DNA of 64,000 nucleotides from an uncultured bacterium (lineage in GTDB: Bacteria; CSSED10-310; CALFER01). The stretch lies in the NCBI GenBank assembly GCA_937951895.1, contig CALFER010000103.1:1-64000 (forward strand), read 5' to 3'. The position numbers and the translations under genes are program-made. Below, in pieces: positions 60,074-64,000 of the stretch. Below the pieces are notes generated by a model. The model made no database searches. It worked only from the letters and a program-made list of their open reading frames with translations, and was not told the DNA's origin. Each line of letters opens with the position of its first letter. The first letter of the stretch is position 1.

Positions 60074-61654
60074 GTGAGTGCCATTTCTGGTCTGAATTAT
60101 CTGATCTGCGGACTGATTGCACTGTTATCCGGAATCATCGGTTTTGGCGCACAACGGTTCATCGCATCATCGGCCGCTCGCAAACGGATGCAGGAAGCCG
60201 AATCGAAAGCTGCCGAAATTCTCGCCAAAGCCGAGGAACAATCGCAGACACTCCGAAAACAGGCTGAAGTCGAATCGAAAGAAAAATACTACGCGAAAGT
60301 AAACGAGTTCGAAGCGAAAACCAAGGAACGGCGTGACGAACTCCAGAGACTCGAACACCGACTCCTCAAACGCGAGGAAAATCTGGATCGAAAACAATCC
60401 GAATTCGATAAAAAAGAACGGATGCTCAATCAGCGTGTGAAAACACTCCAGCAGAAGGAAGACGATCTCCAGCTTCTCGAGGACAAGAAAAAAGAACTGA
60501 TTGCCGAGCAGGATAAAGTATTGCAACGCATCGCCGGCATGTCCATGCAGGAAGCTCAGAAGATCATCGTCGAGAGAATGGAAACCGAGGCCAGGAAGGA
60601 AGCTGCGGATCGTATCAAGCGGATCATCGATGAAGCCGAAGAGAAGGCGGAATCCCAGGCTCGTGAAATCGTCTCGACGTCCATTCAGCGCATCGCGTCG
60701 GATTATGTCGCCGAGGCTACTGTCAGCGTGGTCGATCTGCCCAGCGACGAAATGAAAGGACGGATCATCGGCCGCGAAGGACGCAACATCCGTGCTCTGG
60801 AAGCCGCTACCGGCATCGATCTGATCATCGATGATACCCCCGAAGCCGTCATCCTTTCCGGATTCGATCCGATCCGCAGGGAAGTTGCCGCTATCTCCCT
60901 CAAACGCCTCATTTCGGACGGCCGGATCCACCCGGGGCGGATCGAGGAAATCGTCAAGAAGGTGCAGAAAGAAGTCGATAAAACCGTACGTGAAAGCGGC
61001 GAACAGGCCGCGTTCGAAGTGGGTGTCCAGGGCCTCCACCAGGATCTCGTCAAACTGCTCGGACGCCTCCGCTACCGCACCAGTTATGGCCAGAATGTCC
61101 TGCAGCACTCCAAGGAAGTGGCGTTCATCGCCGGTATGATGGCAGCCGAACTGGGTGTCAACGTCAAATTCGCCAAACGGGCCGGTTTGCTTCACGATAT
61201 CGGCAAGGCGGTTGATCATGAAATCGAGGGTTCGCATGCGATCATCGGTGCGGATCTGGCGAAAAAGCTCAACGAATCGAAGGAAGTTGTGCGAGCGATG
61301 GCTTCGCATCACGGTGATGAACCTCCCTCCAGCGTCGAAGCGGTTCTGATTCAAGCCGCCGATGCACTCTCGGCCGCACGCCCCGGCGCCCGCCGCGAAA
61401 TCCTCGAAACCTATCTCAAACGACTCGAAAAACTCGAGGACATCGCCCAGTCATTCCAGGGCGTCGAAAAATCCTTCGCGATTCAGGCGGGGCGAGAAAT
61501 CCGGATCATTTTCAAACCCGAGGATATCTCGGACCAGGAAATGGCCCTGCTCGCCCGCGAGATTGCTCAACGCATTGAACATGAGTTAGAGTATCCCGGT
61601 GAGATCCGTGTGACGGCCATTCGAGAAACCAGGTGTGTGGAATATGCACGATAA
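60074..61654 (+). CDS. rny: Ribonuclease Y, 526 aa
   Basis: Membrane-anchored endoribonuclease that starts bulk mRNA decay. N-terminal helix ('LICGLIALLSGIIGFGA'), long charged coiled coil (~30-200), KH domain ('GRIIGREGRNIRALEAATG', ~232-250), HD domain with 'GLLHDIGKAVDHE' (~370) and 'ASHHGDEPP', and a C-terminal domain. The start is uncertain: GTG 60074 touches its own GGGAG, while ATT 60083 has GGGAGGT at ideal distance. RicT (16.5 kb), a known RNase Y cofactor in Bacillus, is also in the window. Confidence 0.95.
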   Translation: MSAISGLNYLICGLIALLSGIIGFGAQRFIASSAARKRMQEAESKAAEILAKAEEQSQTLRKQAEVESKEKYYAKVNEFEAKTKERRDELQRLEHRLLKREENLDRKQSEFDKKERMLNQRVKTLQQKEDDLQLLEDKKKELIAEQDKVLQRIAGMSMQEAQKIIVERMETEARKEAADRIKRIIDEAEEKAESQAREIVSTSIQRIASDYVAEATVSVVDLPSDEMKGRIIGREGRNIRALEAATGIDLIIDDTPEAVILSGFDPIRREVAAISLKRLISDGRIHPGRIEEIVKKVQKEVDKTVRESGEQAAFEVGVQGLHQDLVKLLGRLRYRTSYGQNVLQHSKEVAFIAGMMAAELGVNVKFAKRAGLLHDIGKAVDHEIEGSHAIIGADLAKKLNESKEVVRAMASHHGDEPPSSVEAVLIQAADALSAARPGARREILETYLKRLEKLEDIAQSFQGVEKSFAIQAGREIRIIFKPEDISDQEMALLAREIAQRIEHELEYPGEIRVTAIRETRCVEYAR

Positions 61655-63653
61655 TCAGTTGGATACTCTCTCCAGATATCCGCTGCTGAATCAGATCAGG
61701 ACGCCTGACGATTTACGGAAACTCCCTCCGGGGGTGCTCGACAGCCTGGCAGCAGAAATCCGCTCCGCCATCATCGATGCTGTCGCCCGTCATGGAGGTC
61801 ATCTCGCGTCGAATCTGGGGGTCGTCGAACTCACGATCGCCCTTCACTATGCATTCAATTCTCCGTACGACAAATTCGTCTGGGATGTCGGTCATCAGGT
61901 CTACACACACAAACTGCTCACCGGACGGCTCGCGCCCTTTGTCGACGGGTTGCGGAAAAAAGGCGGCACAGCCGGATTTCCGAAGAAGGACGAAAGCGCT
62001 CACGATCACTACGATACCGGACACAGCGGCACGTCGATTTCCTTCGCTCTCGGTATGGCCGAAGCCATGCGTGCAGCCGGATCGTCGAACCGGGTGGTCG
62101 CGATCATCGGCGACGGAAGCATGACATCGGGAGTCTCGTTCGAGGCCCTCAATCAGACCGGGCACCTCAAGAACGAAAATCTCATCGTCCTTCTGAATGA
62201 TAACGAAATGTCGATATCACCCAATGTCGGCGGACTTGCGGAATACATCAGCCGGCGGATGGTATCTCGTCGGCCGGCGCAGTTGCGGAAGATGGTCAAG
62301 AATCTGCTGCAGTCGATTCCGCGCGCCGGCACGGACCTGATTCGACTCGTTCAGAAAATCGAACGTTCGATCAAGGATCTGATTCAACCCGGTCTTCTGT
62401 TCGAGGAACTCGGATTCCAGTATCTCGGCCCCTTCGACGGGCATCGCCTGCAGGGATTGGTCGAGTTGTTCGAAAATATCCGGACGATTCCCGGTCCTTT
62501 ACTGGTTCACGTGCTGACGCGAAAGGGTTTCGGCTACAAACCTGCGGAATCGGAACCCGAACGGTTTCATGGCGCCCCGCCATTCAATGTGCAAACCGGG
62601 GCATTTGAGGAGAAATCAGGACCACCGAGCTACACATCGGTATTCGGGAAGGCGGTCTGTGACCTGGCGCATGCGGATGACCGGATTGTCGCGATCACGG
62701 CCGCCATGACACTCGGAACCGGTCTGGCTCAGTTTGCCCGTGAGTTTCCGGGACGTTTCTATGATGTCGGAATTGCCGAACAGCATGCAGTGACGTTTGC
62801 CGGCGGCCTGTCGAGTCAGGGAAAGCTGCCGGTCGTCGCGATCTATTCGACCTTTCTTCAGCGTGCCTACGATCAGGTGTTCCACGACATCTGCCTCCAG
62901 AATCTTCCGGTCATCTTCGCGATCGATCGAGGCGGCGTGGTTGGAGAAGACGGGCCGACCCACCATGGCATTTTCGATCCGGCCTATCTCAGACACCTGC
63001 CCCGTCTCGCGGTCATCGCGCCGCGGGATGAAAATGAACTCCGCCGGGCGATGTTCAGTGCCGTGACGTACAACATGCCGGTTGCGATCCGCTATCCGCG
63101 GGGTTCCGGAGTGGGTGTTCCTGTCGTCATGAATCCGCGGACTTTCGCGCTCGGGGAAGCCGAAGTCCTGCGTGCGGGCTCCGATCTGACGATCGTTGCC
63201 GCCGGACCGCTTGTCTACGAGGCATTGGCGGCCGCCGAGGATCTTGAAGCGGAGGGCATCCACATCGAAGTCATCGATGCCCGCTTCATCAAACCCCTCG
63301 ACAGCGCCAGGATTCTCGAATCCATCCGCAAAACCGGCCGGCTGCTGACCATCGAGGAAAGTTCGCTGGCAGGCGGGATGGGCAGCGCGGTGCTCGAATT
63401 GCTCGAAGGCCATGCCGTCAATCTCGAACAGGTCGACCGCATGGGCATTCCCGACCAGTTTGTCGGTCTGGGAACTCCGAAGGAACTTCGCAAGGAATTG
63501 GGATTGTGCCGGGACGACATCATCCGGAGGATTCGACTGCTCGTGTCGCGACGTCCTGCGGACCTGCCGTTCCGGGACGAATCCGCTCAGCAGCACCATG
63601 GACTTCATCCGAGCCGATCGTCTACTCACCCACCGCGGCGTCACCGAGAGTAG
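61644..63653 (+). CDS. dxs: 1-deoxy-D-xylulose-5-phosphate synthase, 669 aa
   Basis: First enzyme of the MEP isoprenoid pathway; condenses pyruvate and glyceraldehyde-3-phosphate with TPP. Signatures: 'GGHLASNLGVVELTIALHY', 'WDVGHQVYTHKLLTGR', TPP motif 'GDGSMTSGVSFEALN' to 'LNDNEMSI', 'DVGIAEQHAVTFAGGL' (catalytic Glu), 'DRGGVVGEDGPTHHGIFD' and 'RYPRGSG'. The ATG at 61644 is preferred over GTG 61635. The last ~30 residues are a Pro/Arg/His tail beyond the usual end that overlaps tlyA by 56 bases. It feeds undecaprenyl carriers needed by the glycosylation genes. Confidence 0.96.
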   Translation: MHDNQLDTLSRYPLLNQIRTPDDLRKLPPGVLDSLAAEIRSAIIDAVARHGGHLASNLGVVELTIALHYAFNSPYDKFVWDVGHQVYTHKLLTGRLAPFVDGLRKKGGTAGFPKKDESAHDHYDTGHSGTSISFALGMAEAMRAAGSSNRVVAIIGDGSMTSGVSFEALNQTGHLKNENLIVLLNDNEMSISPNVGGLAEYISRRMVSRRPAQLRKMVKNLLQSIPRAGTDLIRLVQKIERSIKDLIQPGLLFEELGFQYLGPFDGHRLQGLVELFENIRTIPGPLLVHVLTRKGFGYKPAESEPERFHGAPPFNVQTGAFEEKSGPPSYTSVFGKAVCDLAHADDRIVAITAAMTLGTGLAQFAREFPGRFYDVGIAEQHAVTFAGGLSSQGKLPVVAIYSTFLQRAYDQVFHDICLQNLPVIFAIDRGGVVGEDGPTHHGIFDPAYLRHLPRLAVIAPRDENELRRAMFSAVTYNMPVAIRYPRGSGVGVPVVMNPRTFALGEAEVLRAGSDLTIVAAGPLVYEALAAAEDLEAEGIHIEVIDARFIKPLDSARILESIRKTGRLLTIEESSLAGGMGSAVLELLEGHAVNLEQVDRMGIPDQFVGLGTPKELRKELGLCRDDIIRRIRLLVSRRPADLPFRDESAQQHHGLHPSRSSTHPPRRHRE

Positions 63654-64000
63654 ATCTCAGGCGGCGGAATACATCCGCAACGGCTGGGTTACCATCGATG
63701 GCAAACCCGTGTCCAAACCATCGACTCTTGTACTCCGCTCCGGTCATGTGGCGCTCGATCTCCCGGTCGATTCATTTGTCAGCCGTGGCGGCATGAAACT
63801 CAGCGGTGCTCTCGATGCATTCCATATCGATGTGGAGGGGAAAACAGCGCTCGATTGCGGCGCATCGACCGGTGGATTCACGGACTGCCTGTTGAAGGCC
63901 GGAGCCCGCAAAGTCTATGCGATCGATGTGGGATACGGACAGCTTCACTGGAAACTCCGGCAGGATCCGCGTGTGGTCGTGATGGAACGCATCAATCTCA
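63598..64000 (+). CDS. tlyA: TlyA-type rRNA 2'-O-methyltransferase, N-terminal part (3' truncated)
   Basis: Begins with ATG at 63598, inside the end of dxs, and stays open to the window edge (134 codons). Residues 1-~60 are an S4 RNA-binding domain ('RADRLLTHRGVTESRSQAAE', 'IRNGWVTIDGKPVSKPS'). After 'SRGGMKLSGALDAF' comes the SAM domain with 'ALDCGASTGGFTDCLLKAGA' and 'AIDVGYGQLHWKLRQDPRV'. TlyA methylates 16S/23S rRNA in mycobacteria and is often next to dxs and xseB. Confidence 0.92.
   Translation, partial: MDFIRADRLLTHRGVTESRSQAAEYIRNGWVTIDGKPVSKPSTLVLRSGHVALDLPVDSFVSRGGMKLSGALDAFHIDVEGKTALDCGASTGGFTDCLLKAGARKVYAIDVGYGQLHWKLRQDPRVVVMERINL

Noticed and set aside
60167..61354. 395-codon minus-strand ORF
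   Set aside because: Phe/Asp/Leu-rich complement of the charged coiled coil of rny; no start signal or similarity.
62616..63644. 342-codon minus-strand ORF
   Set aside because: Antisense to dxs; no domain.

Overview
The window is a dense, gene-rich stretch of a bacterial chromosome. GC looks mid-50s by eye, coding is on both strands, and neighbouring genes often share an ATGA stop/start overlap. I recognise no insertion sequence, prophage or CRISPR array. Lipobox lipoproteins, TatA, an Amidase_3-type amidase, RNase Y, and a 6S RNA lying between zapA and rny fit a diderm-type bacterium from a poorly sampled lineage. The DUF2298 and TIGR03663 membrane proteins and the T/P-rich linkers in secreted proteins also occur in Chloroflexi, archaea and various candidate phyla. 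I cannot name the phylum from sequence alone.

Layout. (1) 1-6.2 kb: the end of a TPR protein; a coupled minus-strand glycan operon (methyltransferase with a long coiled-coil tail, a GT4-GT2 fusion, and a paralogous GT4); a small exported protein. (2) 6.4-11.1 kb: a TPR/zinc-ribbon/TM2-like membrane protein coupled to a DUF4388-GspG-like protein; an SPFH lipoprotein; YjbQ. (3) 11.1-15.7 kb: a HspR/MerR-like regulator coupled to a sigma-70 factor, a PfkB kinase, and convergent lon. (4) 15.8-29.1 kb: housekeeping genes: tmk-ricT, murF with a spermidine-synthase-like membrane protein, amidase-gerM-rph-rdgB, five tRNAs, tig-clpP-engB, larB-folD.

(5) 29.3-49.9 kb is the most unusual part. It holds four very large polytopic proteins of the PMT/GT39 (GT-C) kind or its TIGR03663 relative, plus a DUF2298 protein. 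Three of the large proteins carry a six-bladed NHL beta-propeller. One is a 1857-residue GT39-DUF2298-NHL fusion; another has the reverse order (lipobox-NHL-GT39). Around them sit a polyprenyl-phosphate-type GT2, a Wzx-like flippase, a methyltransferase and a second GT2. Together they look like a lipid-linked-sugar glycosylation system acting outside the membrane, in an architecture I do not know as a described system.

(6) 50-55.4 kb: tatA, a 1514-residue secreted multidomain metalloprotease, and a small lipoprotein. (7) 55.6-64 kb: tRNA-Val, thrS-infC-rpmI-rplT, zapB-like and zapA, 6S RNA, rny, dxs and the start of tlyA.
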